Below are positions 16,713 through 25,096 of a DNA stretch of 64,000 nucleotides, one piece after another (positions within the stretch are counted from its first letter, which is position 1; the number at the start of each line of letters is the position of its first letter). The position numbers and the translations under genes were made by a program. The DNA comes from Psychrobacter sp. PL19 (GTDB taxonomy: Bacteria; Pseudomonadota; Gammaproteobacteria; Pseudomonadales; Moraxellaceae), in NCBI RefSeq assembly GCF_017875835.1, contig NZ_JAGING010000001.1, positions 1 to 64,000 on the forward strand, given 5' to 3'. The notes under the pieces are model-generated. The model did no database searches. It was not told where the DNA came from and saw nothing but the letters and a program-made list of their open reading frames with translations.

Positions 16713-19445
16713 ATGTTCACTTGCGATGTCGCCTCCATTTATCTTGCTCCGCTACCGCCACTATTATTAGCTCATGTACCAGTAGCAGACACTCCTAGAG
16801 ACAATTTGCTACTGGGTATTCCTGAATGGCTAACGCAAATCAATGAGGATATCAGCCGAGAGCTTGAGTGCGGCGTTAGTATTCGTCAATTGGTAGCCGC
16901 ACGTGCCTGTGCCATTGATGGCTTGCTAATCGCGTTATTCTCGTGGTTTAAGCTTGATAAAACCGATTTGGCACTATTTGCTACTGGTGGCTATGGTCGC
17001 GGTGAGCTATCGTTATATTCAGATATAGATATCCTGCTACTCTCCCCTAACGAAGTCGATAGCGATGTCAGCACGAAGATTGACCGCTTGGTGGCTATGT
17101 TATGGGATATTGGCCTTGAGCCGGCATTATCGGTGCGTAGTGTCGAGGACTGCTTGGATGCCGCGCTCGATCACACAACGGCTAGTAGCTTGCTAGAGGC
17201 CAGGCTGTTGATTGGTAATGAGGGCTTACAAAGCGTTCCTGACGAAATCGTTAATAAGCAGTGGTCACAGCGTGATTTTTATGACATCAAAATCGCAGAG
17301 GCTAAAGGGCGTTACCTGCAACACAATGCCACAGAATATAATCTTGAGCCTAACATTAAGACCGCCCCTGGTGGCCTACGTGATATTCATATCATCGGCT
17401 GGGTGACTAAGCGTTACTTTCGGATCGGTAAGCTCTATGACTTGGTGCAACAAGACTTTTTGACTGAAAAAGAGTTTGATGAGCTGAACTTTGCCGAAGG
17501 TTATTTATGGCAAATACGTCATTATTTGCATGAGCTAACGGGCCGCAATGAAAATAAGCTGTTGTTTGATTATCAGCGTGATATTGCTCAACGTATGGGT
17601 TACGAGACTCGATCCGATGATCAGCCTAATGCCGCGGTAGAGCGTTTTATGCGTGATTACTATCGCTGTGCGATGCAAATATCAACGCTATCTGAGATGC
17701 TGATTAATCATTACTATGAAACCATTATAGAGCCGAATCTGCCTGATGATGAACGTCCGAGCAAACGTCCTCTGAATGCCCGTTTCAATCAAATCGGCGA
17801 GCAAATTGCGATGGCGCATCACCGCATTTTTGCCCAGCATCCTGAAGCAATTTTAGAGATGTTTTTACTCATGGGTCAATACGGCATTAAGAATGTCCGT
17901 ACCCGAACCCTACGTGCGCTAAAAATCGCAGCTCGCGGTATCGACCAGACTTATCGTGATAAACCTGAGCATCAAGTGTTATTTTTGGCCAATATAAAAG
18001 AACAAAACTATCTGTTCCATCGTCTACGAGCTATGAACCGCTATGGCGTACTAGGCAACTATATCCCAGCCTTTGCGCAAGTGACTGGTCTGATGCAATA
18101 TGATTTATTTCATCGTTATACGGTCGATGCGCATACGCTGTTTCTGATTCGAATTTTACATCGTTTTACCGATCCACGCTTTTATGAAGACTTTCCGCTG
18201 GTCAGTGCAATTTTTCAACGTATTGAGCGTAAAGAAATTTTAGTATTAGCGGCGATGTTCCATGATATTGCCAAGGGTCGCGGTGGCAATCACAGTCAGC
18301 TTGGTGAAACTGAGTCGATTGAGTTTTGTCTTGCGCATGGTATGAGTAAAGCCGACGCCAACTTGGTCGGCTGGCTAACCCGCTATCACCTCTTAATGTC
18401 GCTGACCGCCCAGAAAAAAGATATCTCCGACCCTGAAGTCGTGACTATTTTTGCTGACCTAGTGAGTAACGTGACTCACCTCAATCATCTGTATGTTTTG
18501 ACAGTCGCCGATATGAACGCAACCAATCCACAACTTTGGAACAGCTGGCGGGCGACCCTTATGAAGCAGCTTTATTCGCAGACACGGCGTATTTTGCGTG
18601 CTGATATTGATGCGCCGACTAATCGGCAAGATATGATCAGTGCCACGCGTAAACAAGCGCTTGTGATGTTAGACAATGTTGATAATCAACACATGGATCG
18701 CGATGAAGTGCTCAGATTATGGGATGATTTGGGCGATGAGTACTTTTTGCGGGAGATTGTGGAGGACATCTTATGGCATACCGAGGCTATCTTGAATCAT
18801 CCGCCTATTGGTCGTGCCTCTGACGCTGATAGCGCACCGTTAGTGGTGCTGCGTGAACATCGAGAACTGGCGCTTGATGCCGTACAGGTCTTCATTTACA
18901 CCCAAGATCAGGTCAACTTATTTGCCGTAACTATGGCCGTATTTGATCAGATGAATTTGGACGTTTTAGATGCGCGTATTATCACCGCTACCCGTGATTT
19001 TGCCTTGGACTCTTACGTGCTACTAGATCGAAGTGGCACGCTATTAGTCGATGAAAACAGTCAACAAGAGCTTAAGCAGCAACTGATTGATGCCTTTAAA
19101 AACCCTACTGCCCCTAAGCTTACCCAAAAACGTATCCCACGCCAGCTTAGACACTTTGAAGTGGAGACTATTATTAGCTTTGAGTTTAATGAGGCGTCAG
19201 AACAGCACATAATGAGTTTGCAGACGCTTGATCAGCCAGGACTGCTAGCGCGAGTAGGACAGGTGTTCTTGCAACAAAAGATTGAAGTTCACTCTGCCCG
19301 TATTACTACCTTGGGCGAACGCGCAGAAGATATGTTTTATATCAGTGATCAAAACGACGCACCCCTATCTGCGCACAAACTTGAGACATTACATGCGGCT
19401 CTGAAGGCCAGTCTTAGCATACGTAGCGATGGTACCTATGCTTAG
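16713..19445 (+). CDS. glnD: Bifunctional uridylyltransferase/uridylyl-removing enzyme (PII modifier)
   Basis: Senses glutamine and uridylylates or de-uridylylates PII proteins, which control nitrogen assimilation. 910 aa. The nucleotidyltransferase domain (about 60-330) has ATGGYGRGELSLYSDIDILLL, with Gly92-Gly93 and Asp104/Asp106. A GlnD linker region follows (PGGLRDIHIIGWVTKR). The HD phosphohydrolase domain has His517-Asp518 in FHDIAKGRGGNHS. Two C-terminal ACT domains are present (about 700-790 and 830-905; LQTLDQPGLLARVG). All signature residues of both activities are present. The ribosome binding site before the ATG is weak (GGATAA, eight bases away). Confidence 0.97.
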   Translation: MFTCDVASIYLAPLPPLLLAHVPVADTPRDNLLLGIPEWLTQINEDISRELECGVSIRQLVAARACAIDGLLIALFSWFKLDKTDLALFATGGYGRGELSLYSDIDILLLSPNEVDSDVSTKIDRLVAMLWDIGLEPALSVRSVEDCLDAALDHTTASSLLEARLLIGNEGLQSVPDEIVNKQWSQRDFYDIKIAEAKGRYLQHNATEYNLEPNIKTAPGGLRDIHIIGWVTKRYFRIGKLYDLVQQDFLTEKEFDELNFAEGYLWQIRHYLHELTGRNENKLLFDYQRDIAQRMGYETRSDDQPNAAVERFMRDYYRCAMQISTLSEMLINHYYETIIEPNLPDDERPSKRPLNARFNQIGEQIAMAHHRIFAQHPEAILEMFLLMGQYGIKNVRTRTLRALKIAARGIDQTYRDKPEHQVLFLANIKEQNYLFHRLRAMNRYGVLGNYIPAFAQVTGLMQYDLFHRYTVDAHTLFLIRILHRFTDPRFYEDFPLVSAIFQRIERKEILVLAAMFHDIAKGRGGNHSQLGETESIEFCLAHGMSKADANLVGWLTRYHLLMSLTAQKKDISDPEVVTIFADLVSNVTHLNHLYVLTVADMNATNPQLWNSWRATLMKQLYSQTRRILRADIDAPTNRQDMISATRKQALVMLDNVDNQHMDRDEVLRLWDDLGDEYFLREIVEDILWHTEAILNHPPIGRASDADSAPLVVLREHRELALDAVQVFIYTQDQVNLFAVTMAVFDQMNLDVLDARIITATRDFALDSYVLLDRSGTLLVDENSQQELKQQLIDAFKNPTAPKLTQKRIPRQLRHFEVETIISFEFNEASEQHIMSLQTLDQPGLLARVGQVFLQQKIEVHSARITTLGERAEDMFYISDQNDAPLSAHKLETLHAALKASLSIRSDGTYA

Positions 19446-19500
19446 TGAAATGCTTAGTGAAATGCTTAGTGGAATGCTTAATGGAAGATTTAGTGAAAAG
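19440..19500. repeat. Degenerate direct repeats at the end of glnD
   Basis: ATGCTTAGTGAA-like units of about 12 bp recur four to five times with growing divergence, beginning within the last glnD codons and continuing past the stop. They look like a tandem expansion seeded by the gene's 3' end. Confidence 0.7.
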
Positions 19501-19554
19501 TTTGATAGCAGGCTTGATAGAGGTTATGGCTTAAAGAGTATTGCTTAAAAACAC

Positions 19555-20190
19555 TTAGATCATGCTTTTGTAGATCATCTCGCCGGCATAGGGTGTCAAT
19601 TCATCGTCGGCAAGCTCTGGTGGTAAAGCTCTCGCTTCTATTATATTTTTTCCTAGTAAAAGCCGTCCGGCATCGACTTCTTTTTGCAATAGGCATTGCA
19701 AGCTCGCCAGACGTAATTGCGCCTCATAACGGTCATGAATATGCTGTAAAGAGATCGGCGTATGGGCATGAATATCAGGAAAAATACTATCATTGGCTAA
19801 GACCACCATCTCGTTTAGCGCTTGTTCGCGCGCTAAGTCAGTGTTATTGATATTGCTTTGGAGATGATTGGCCAGCTGATCTTTGAAGCTAAACATAACG
19901 ACAAAAAATACTATCTGGAACCCGAGTACGGCCATATATTGCCATAAGGGTGTTGATATATTTAGTAGTTTACTCATTAACATGAGTAGTATGGCCACTA
20001 CCACAAAACTGACAAACTGCCATAGCAGCCACATGATTAAGCTATTGTCCCCAAACCAAAACATTTGCCGCTCTTTTAGCATAGTAAAGCGCTGACATGC
20101 TCGCCACCATTGCTGCTCACGCTGCTTTAGCTGCTCATAAAACTCAGAGTACTGGGCATTATCATTGGAAAATTTGGGCATGTCAGTCAA
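19555..20190 (-). CDS. Unknown two-helix membrane protein
   Basis: 211 aa; I do not recognise the family. The N-terminal 45 residues are polar and Gln/Trp-rich (QLKQREQQWWRACQRF). Two strong membrane segments follow (about 50-75, WLLWQFVSFVVVAILLMLM, and 86-106, YMAVLGFQIVFFVVMFSF). The C-terminal ~105 residues are soluble and helical (LQHIHDRYEAQLRLASLQ), ending in an acidic tail. It faces glnD convergently and is divergent from dapC. It could be a genus-restricted inner-membrane protein with both ends on the same side. No catalytic motif is seen. Confidence 0.7.
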   Translation of the reverse strand: MTDMPKFSNDNAQYSEFYEQLKQREQQWWRACQRFTMLKERQMFWFGDNSLIMWLLWQFVSFVVVAILLMLMSKLLNISTPLWQYMAVLGFQIVFFVVMFSFKDQLANHLQSNINNTDLAREQALNEMVVLANDSIFPDIHAHTPISLQHIHDRYEAQLRLASLQCLLQKEVDAGRLLLGKNIIEARALPPELADDELTPYAGEMIYKSMI

Positions 20191-20383
20191 GCATCCTTAC
20201 AGTAGCTCCATTATTAGCCCACCAAGTTATATGGCGGTCCTTACATCGATTGTTATAAGATATCAGCGATAAGACAAAAAATTAAAGAAGTGCTAAACTG
20301 CTCTAATGTAATTTTTCTTTATAATTTTATTACTATTTGTCTATTATAGATATCATACTTACGAATCACAACTTATAGTTATT

Positions 20384-21652
20384 ATGCCTATGAACCACAA
20401 TCTAACGCACTTGCACCCTTATCCCTTTGCAAAAATGGCCACTTTGCTTGCCAGCAGCAGCCCCGCCGCTAACTATTCTGAGATTAAGCTCGGTATTGGC
20501 GAACCAAAACATGCGCCACCAGCATTTGTGTTGGACGAACTAAAAGAAAATCTAGACAAGATATGTCTTTATCCAACCACCAAAGGTATTTTTGAGCTGC
20601 GTCAAACCATTGCCCATTGGCTTGAGAAGCGCTTCTTTCTCCATCATGTTGATGCCAATACCGAAGTTTTGCCAGTAATGGGCACGCGTGAGGCAATTTT
20701 TAGCTTTGCGCAAGCAGTAGTTGATCATAAGGATACGGAGGCCAATAAAGAGAACATTACAGAAGTAGGTACAGAAAATCCGCAGACTGGCTCGGCTAAG
20801 CACAATCCTACTATCGTGATGCCCAATCCTTTTTATCAAATTTATGAAGGCGCGGCGATACTGGCACAAGCAACGCCGTACTTTGTGCCCTGTACGCGTG
20901 ATAATGCGTTCAAAGGTGATTACCGGGCCGTACCAAGAGAAGTTTGGGAGCGAACGCAGCTGTTGTTTGTCTGTAGCCCGAACAATCCCACCGGCTCGAT
21001 GATGACGATGGATGATTGGGAGTTGGTCATTCGTTTATCAGACCAATATGGTTTTATTATTGCTAGTGACGAATGTTATAGTGAGCTGTATTTCGACACC
21101 GCGCCTATTGGCCTGTTGCAAGCCTGCACGACTCTCGGTCGTAACAGTTTTAAAAACTGTGTGGTGTTTCACTCCTTATCAAAGCGCTCGAACCTCCCTG
21201 GCCTACGCTCAGGGTTTGTGGCTGGCGATGCCACTATTTTGCAGTCATACTTACAGTACCGTACCTATCAAGGCTGTGCGATGCCGATACCGCATCAGCT
21301 TGCCTCTATCGTCGCCTGGCGGGATGAGAAGCATGTGGTACAGAACCGAGCGCTATATCAAGAAAAGTTTGCACTATGGATGGCCGAGCTTGGTGGGTTA
21401 TTACAGCTACGGATGCCAGAAGCGGGATTTTATTTTTGGGTAAAAGTCCCTGAACAGTTTGACTGCGATGATGAGATTTTCGTCAAAGCGCTATATGCGC
21501 AAGCCAATATTCATGCATTAGCGGGACGCTATTTATCGCGTGAGGTGAATGGCAAAAACCCAGGACAAGGCTATGTCCGTATTGCCTTAGTTGCTAGTGT
21601 TGAGGAAAGTCGCGAGGCTATTAGCCGCATCCGTAAACTGCTTAACGCCTAA
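20384..21652 (+). CDS. dapC: Succinyldiaminopimelate aminotransferase
   Basis: PLP-dependent class I/II aminotransferase making N-succinyl-LL-diaminopimelate for lysine and peptidoglycan. 422 aa. N-terminal HLHPYPFAKMATLL and IKLGIGEPKHAPP are typical of DapC. Also seen are NPFYQIYEGAA (148-158), the PLP-ring Asp229 in IIASDECYSELYF, the PLP lysine Lys267 in SLSKRSNLPGLRSG, and C-terminal GYVRIALV for the substrate carboxylate. A low-complexity insertion of about 25 residues (115-140) sits in a surface loop. Location downstream of map and glnD supports the assignment. ATGCCTATG gives two possible starts two codons apart. Confidence 0.93.
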   Translation: MPMNHNLTHLHPYPFAKMATLLASSSPAANYSEIKLGIGEPKHAPPAFVLDELKENLDKICLYPTTKGIFELRQTIAHWLEKRFFLHHVDANTEVLPVMGTREAIFSFAQAVVDHKDTEANKENITEVGTENPQTGSAKHNPTIVMPNPFYQIYEGAAILAQATPYFVPCTRDNAFKGDYRAVPREVWERTQLLFVCSPNNPTGSMMTMDDWELVIRLSDQYGFIIASDECYSELYFDTAPIGLLQACTTLGRNSFKNCVVFHSLSKRSNLPGLRSGFVAGDATILQSYLQYRTYQGCAMPIPHQLASIVAWRDEKHVVQNRALYQEKFALWMAELGGLLQLRMPEAGFYFWVKVPEQFDCDDEIFVKALYAQANIHALAGRYLSREVNGKNPGQGYVRIALVASVEESREAISRIRKLLNA

Positions 21653-21748
21653 ATTAAAAACCTCAAGGCCAAAATTTGGCATTGCTAGCCGCTTAAAGGC
21701 CAAGGGAATAAAAGCCTAAAAATTTGCGATGTTAAAGATTTAAAAGAA

Positions 21749-21776
21749 TCCCTGATAATATCAATGTTATCAGGGA
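21749..21776. terminator. Perfect 10-bp inverted repeat after dapC
   Basis: TCCCTGATAA (21749-21758) pairs with TTATCAGGGA (21767-21776) around an 8-base loop. No T-run follows, so it may be a transcription end, an RNA-stability hairpin or an operator. It lies about 100 bp past dapC. Confidence 0.5.
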
Positions 21777-21785
21777 TAAGTGGCA

Positions 21786-21833
21786 AGATAGTGCTATAGT
21801 AAAAGATAGTGCTATAGTAAAAGATGGTGCTAC
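21786..21833. repeat. 18-bp tandem repeat
   Basis: The unit GATAGTGCTATAGTAAAA is present about two and a half times and abuts the left end of a 138-bp dispersed element. The unit contains CTATAG, resembling the element's terminus, which may explain how the array arose. Confidence 0.8.
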
Positions 21834-21971
21834 TATAGTTAAAGTACCTTAAAAACGCGACGGTACTGCTGATATAAGCTTTTTGTAGCCTCTGTCTGCA
21901 TAAGCACAGCAAGCAAGAAAAACTTATGCCAGCAGTAGGTTATGTATCGATATTACTTTTCATTGACTATA
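21834..21971 (+). mobile_element. 138-bp dispersed element, copy A (MITE-like)
   Basis: Ends TATAGTTAA and TTGACTATA are near-perfect terminal inverted repeats. The interior has a long hairpin formed by TACTGCTGATATAAG and CTTATGCCAGCAGTA around a CAGCCTCTGTCTGC-type loop. No coding capacity. Four further copies of equal or similar length occur in this window. This copy lies across the upstream region of the DUF294 gene and provides a spurious upstream ATG. Confidence 0.88.
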
Positions 21972-22022
21972 TCTGCCACCTGCCAAGCCGTTCTTACTAA
22001 ACGTGCCATCAAGGATGATGCC

Positions 22023-23945
22023 ATGCCCCATCTTGATTTTACCCAGCCTCCCTTTGACGTTTTAAGCCCAGCTGAGCGCCAAAGTCTTAAAAAAAATACC
22101 CAAGTCCGCTATCTTGCCGAAGATGAAATCTTACTCGCTGACGATTTGCAGTACTTTTTTGTCGTACTAAAAGGACAGATTGAGAAAAGTCTGGGTGGCG
22201 AGTTTGTGGCTGCCTACTTGGGCAGTAATCACTCCGATCATATTAATAGCAATGACTGGTTTGACAGTCGCCGCACCCCTGAATCACATGCCCAAGAGAG
22301 TGACAATACGCAGCACTATCAGTTCCGTGCTGCCGAAGACACCTTGCTGCTACAAATTGATGGGGCAGCGATTGATAGGATTAGTGCGCAAAACCATCTG
22401 GTGCGTCAACTGTTATCAGATAAGCTTCCTGAACGCTTAAAAGCCTTGCAACAGCGGCGCAGTGCCCAAGGAATAGGCGCTGCCGCTACCAGTTATACTG
22501 CGCAGCAAGAAATCCAGCAAATCATGTTACGGCCCATAACCGATGTTATTTTATTACCGGTACATATTGTTGATGCAGATAGCAGCTTATATCAAGCAGC
22601 GCGTATCATGACTGAGGCAGGGCTTAAACATGTGCTAGTAAGACCATCAGGTCATTTAGAAAACGTAAACAGCTCAGATCGTACGTTAGGAATTTTAACT
22701 GACACTGATATTTGCCGCGCCGTCAGTGATCAGCAAAATCCTGCTACCACTTTATGTCAACGCTATGCTAACTTTAATCTACGCACTATCGATGCTCATG
22801 ATGAGATTGGCGATGCGCTATTGACCATGACCCGCTACCGTATTCACCGCTTGCCGGTGATTGATGCTAATGGCAATGTAGCAGGCGTGTTGGGTCAAAG
22901 TGACATGCTCGCTCATCTCGGCCATCATTCCCAGCTGATCAGTATCGAAATTGAACAAGCCAAAGATTTAGACAGTTTGGATACAGCTGTCGAGCTGATT
23001 GGACGCTATATTCGAGCGCAGCAGCAAAACGGGGTCAAAATTGGTATCGTCAGCCGGATGGTACAGACCCTTAACGCGCAGGTGTTTACCAAGCTATGGC
23101 AATTGATTGTCCCTGATGATGTTATGCAAAATACTTGCGTAATTGTAATGGGCTCAGAAGGCCGCGGCGAGCAGATCATGCGCACAGATCAAGATAATGC
23201 GCTTATTATCCGCGATGACTATTCGCATCCTGAGTTGGCGCAGTTTGCTGACGCCTTTAACAATCAATTGGCAAAGCTTGGCTATCCACTATGTGATGGC
23301 AATATTATGATGACCAACCCCATGTGGCGACAACCACTCAAGACTTTTAAAACCCAAATTAGCTTATGGTTTAAGAATACCGATCCGATGCATGGTATTT
23401 ATTTGTCTGCGATACTAGACGGTGATTACGTTTGCGGTGATGAGTCATTACTGACCCAAGTACGCGAGCATTTAAAAGTGGCACATCGCCAAGCAGATGG
23501 TATGTTCGTACGGCAGTTTGTTCGTGCCGCCTTACAGTTTGGCGAAGTCAATCAATGGTGGCAAAAGTTTGCCCCTCTCCTTGGCAGATCCAGCTCACAC
23601 GATATTGATCTCAAAAAGTCTGGGCTGTTCCCACTGGTACACGGTATTCGTACGCTGGCGTTAGAGCATGATATTTTACAGGTCCCAAGCTCCAGAGACC
23701 GACTAAAAGCATTGGTACAAGCCGGCGCATTGACGCAAGAGCGCGCAGATAACCTGGGTGAGGCATTAGAGTTTTTTATGGCACAACGTTTGGCAGTCGC
23801 CTTAGCCACAGATGATAAGTATGCGCGGCAAGTTAATCCAACCACCTTGTCAGCACTTGAGCGTGACGTCTTAAAAGAGTGTCTAGCGGTGGTCAAAAGC
23901 TTCAAGAACCAGCTGCGTCGGCACTATCAGTTAGAGATAGGATAG
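22023..23945 (+). CDS. cNMP-binding/CBS/DUF294 nucleotidyltransferase-like signalling protein
   Basis: 640 aa from the ATG at 22023, which has AAGGA at 22011-22015. An earlier in-frame ATG at 21942 lies inside a repeat element and was rejected. Domains: an N-terminal cyclic-nucleotide-binding-like fold (about 5-150), a CBS pair (about 175-300; GILTDTDICRAV and GVLGQSDMLAHL), a DUF294 nucleotidyltransferase domain with GSEGRGEQ and TDQDNAL (about 377-395), and a DUF294_C helical domain to the end. Proteins with this order are often encoded next to a DEDD exonuclease, as here. Substrate is unknown; the CBS domains suggest adenylate sensing. The stop codon sits inside a 19-bp tandem repeat. Confidence 0.93.
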   Translation: MPHLDFTQPPFDVLSPAERQSLKKNTQVRYLAEDEILLADDLQYFFVVLKGQIEKSLGGEFVAAYLGSNHSDHINSNDWFDSRRTPESHAQESDNTQHYQFRAAEDTLLLQIDGAAIDRISAQNHLVRQLLSDKLPERLKALQQRRSAQGIGAAATSYTAQQEIQQIMLRPITDVILLPVHIVDADSSLYQAARIMTEAGLKHVLVRPSGHLENVNSSDRTLGILTDTDICRAVSDQQNPATTLCQRYANFNLRTIDAHDEIGDALLTMTRYRIHRLPVIDANGNVAGVLGQSDMLAHLGHHSQLISIEIEQAKDLDSLDTAVELIGRYIRAQQQNGVKIGIVSRMVQTLNAQVFTKLWQLIVPDDVMQNTCVIVMGSEGRGEQIMRTDQDNALIIRDDYSHPELAQFADAFNNQLAKLGYPLCDGNIMMTNPMWRQPLKTFKTQISLWFKNTDPMHGIYLSAILDGDYVCGDESLLTQVREHLKVAHRQADGMFVRQFVRAALQFGEVNQWWQKFAPLLGRSSSHDIDLKKSGLFPLVHGIRTLALEHDILQVPSSRDRLKALVQAGALTQERADNLGEALEFFMAQRLAVALATDDKYARQVNPTTLSALERDVLKECLAVVKSFKNQLRRHYQLEIG

Positions 23946-24036
23946 TAGTTAGAGATAGGATAGTAGTTAGAGATAGGATAGCAATTAGAGATAGAATAGC
24001 AATTAGAAATAAGATAGACAGCTAAAGATAGAATAG
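23930..24036. repeat. 19-bp tandem repeat starting in the DUF294 stop region
   Basis: GTTAGAGATAGGATAGTA-like units are repeated about five times with increasing divergence to the right. The first unit is the coding sequence for the C-terminal QLEIG plus its TAG stop, so the gene's own 3' end appears to have been amplified. Confidence 0.85.
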
Positions 24037-24050
24037 AGGGGTTAACTTAT

Positions 24051-24692
24051 GTGTTATGGCTTATATTTTACGGATTTGGAAAGGCTATGAGCTGGCTTAA
24101 GCAGTTAATGACTTCATGGCAAAAAACACAGCTACAACGACCAGAACTGGCATCTATGTTTGCGCCGCCCGTAGCTGAGTGCTGGGTCGCTATTGACTGC
24201 GAGATGACTGGACTTAACCCCAAAAAGCACCATTTACTATCAGTAGCTGCTATCCATATTAATGGCGATACTATTGATACGGGTAATGGCCTGCATCTGG
24301 TCTGTCGCCCACCAGTTATGCCTAATCGCGATACTATCGTTATTCATGGACTACGCAGCGCGGATGTTGAGATCGGTATCAGCTATGATGAGATGCTCGC
24401 GCTACTGCTACCCTTTATTGATAATAGACCCATAGTAGGATTTTGCCCGCAGATAGATACCAGATTTTTAAATCCATTGGTGAAGCATTATATGGGCACT
24501 GCCCTACCTAATGAAGTGATTGATGTGCGCCAACTATACAGTCGGCGGAGGGGCGGTCATACTCAAGATATCCCTAATCAGTCGCAGCATTTGAACAAGA
24601 TTCTGGCCCATTATAATATTCCTCAATTAGGAACTCATGATGCCTATAACGATGCGGTAATGACTGCCATGGCATTTTTACACATACGCTGA
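24051..24692 (+). CDS. DEDDh 3'-5' exonuclease, DNA polymerase III epsilon-like
   Basis: 213 aa from 24051; an alternative ATG at 24087 (201 aa) has GGA at 24078-24080 and is equally plausible. Exo I motif VAIDCEMTGL carries Asp49/Glu51, followed by VIHGLR, Exo II in VGFCPQIDTRFL, and Exo III THDAYNDA with His196 and Asp201. The metal-binding DEDDh set is complete. Not DnaQ itself: it lacks the epsilon C-terminal tail, and its partner gene is the DUF294 protein just upstream. That pairing recurs in proteobacteria and suggests a joint function in nucleic-acid or nucleotide turnover, not yet defined. Confidence 0.9.
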   Translation: MLWLIFYGFGKAMSWLKQLMTSWQKTQLQRPELASMFAPPVAECWVAIDCEMTGLNPKKHHLLSVAAIHINGDTIDTGNGLHLVCRPPVMPNRDTIVIHGLRSADVEIGISYDEMLALLLPFIDNRPIVGFCPQIDTRFLNPLVKHYMGTALPNEVIDVRQLYSRRRGGHTQDIPNQSQHLNKILAHYNIPQLGTHDAYNDAVMTAMAFLHIR

Positions 24693-24750
24693 TGGTGGTT
24701 GATGGTGGCTACTTTTGCACGCTCGCGGCAAACTTTTAAAAACAGGCATC

Positions 24751-24889
24751 TATAGTTAAAATATCTTAAAAACGCTACAGTACTGCTGGTATAAGCTTTT
24801 TGCAGCCTCTGTCTGCGTAGGCACAGCAAGCAAGAAAAACTTATGCCAGCAGTACGTTATATATCGATATTACGTTTCATTAACTATAC
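24751..24889 (+). mobile_element. 138-bp dispersed element, copy B (MITE-like)
   Basis: Begins TATAGTTAA and ends TTAACTATA, a perfect 9-bp terminal inverted repeat. The inner arms TACTGCTGGTATAAG and CTTATGCCAGCAGTA form the same hairpin as in the other copies. It sits in the 400-bp spacer between the exonuclease and dacB-like genes, which otherwise shows no gene. The likely dacB start is at 25097. Confidence 0.9.
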
Positions 24890-25096
24890 TTTTGTTATAT
24901 GAGTTTTGTGGCGTCGCTGCGCCAATTTAGCAACTCATGTTAACATAGGCGGTTTTTGCCACCTGACAATAGATTGCTCATGCGTACCCTCTTTCAGTCC
25001 TGCCATCAGTCCTTCCATCAATCCCGCCATCATCGCCCATTTATCAATGACACTGTATTCTTTCCAGTAAAACTGCGGCTATTTAATAAGGCCTTT

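Noticed and set aside
24956..25096. Upstream TTG/ATG starts for the PBP4 gene
   Set aside because: They add a polar, His/Gln-rich segment in front of a good signal peptide; the ATG at 25097 has an AAGG binding site.
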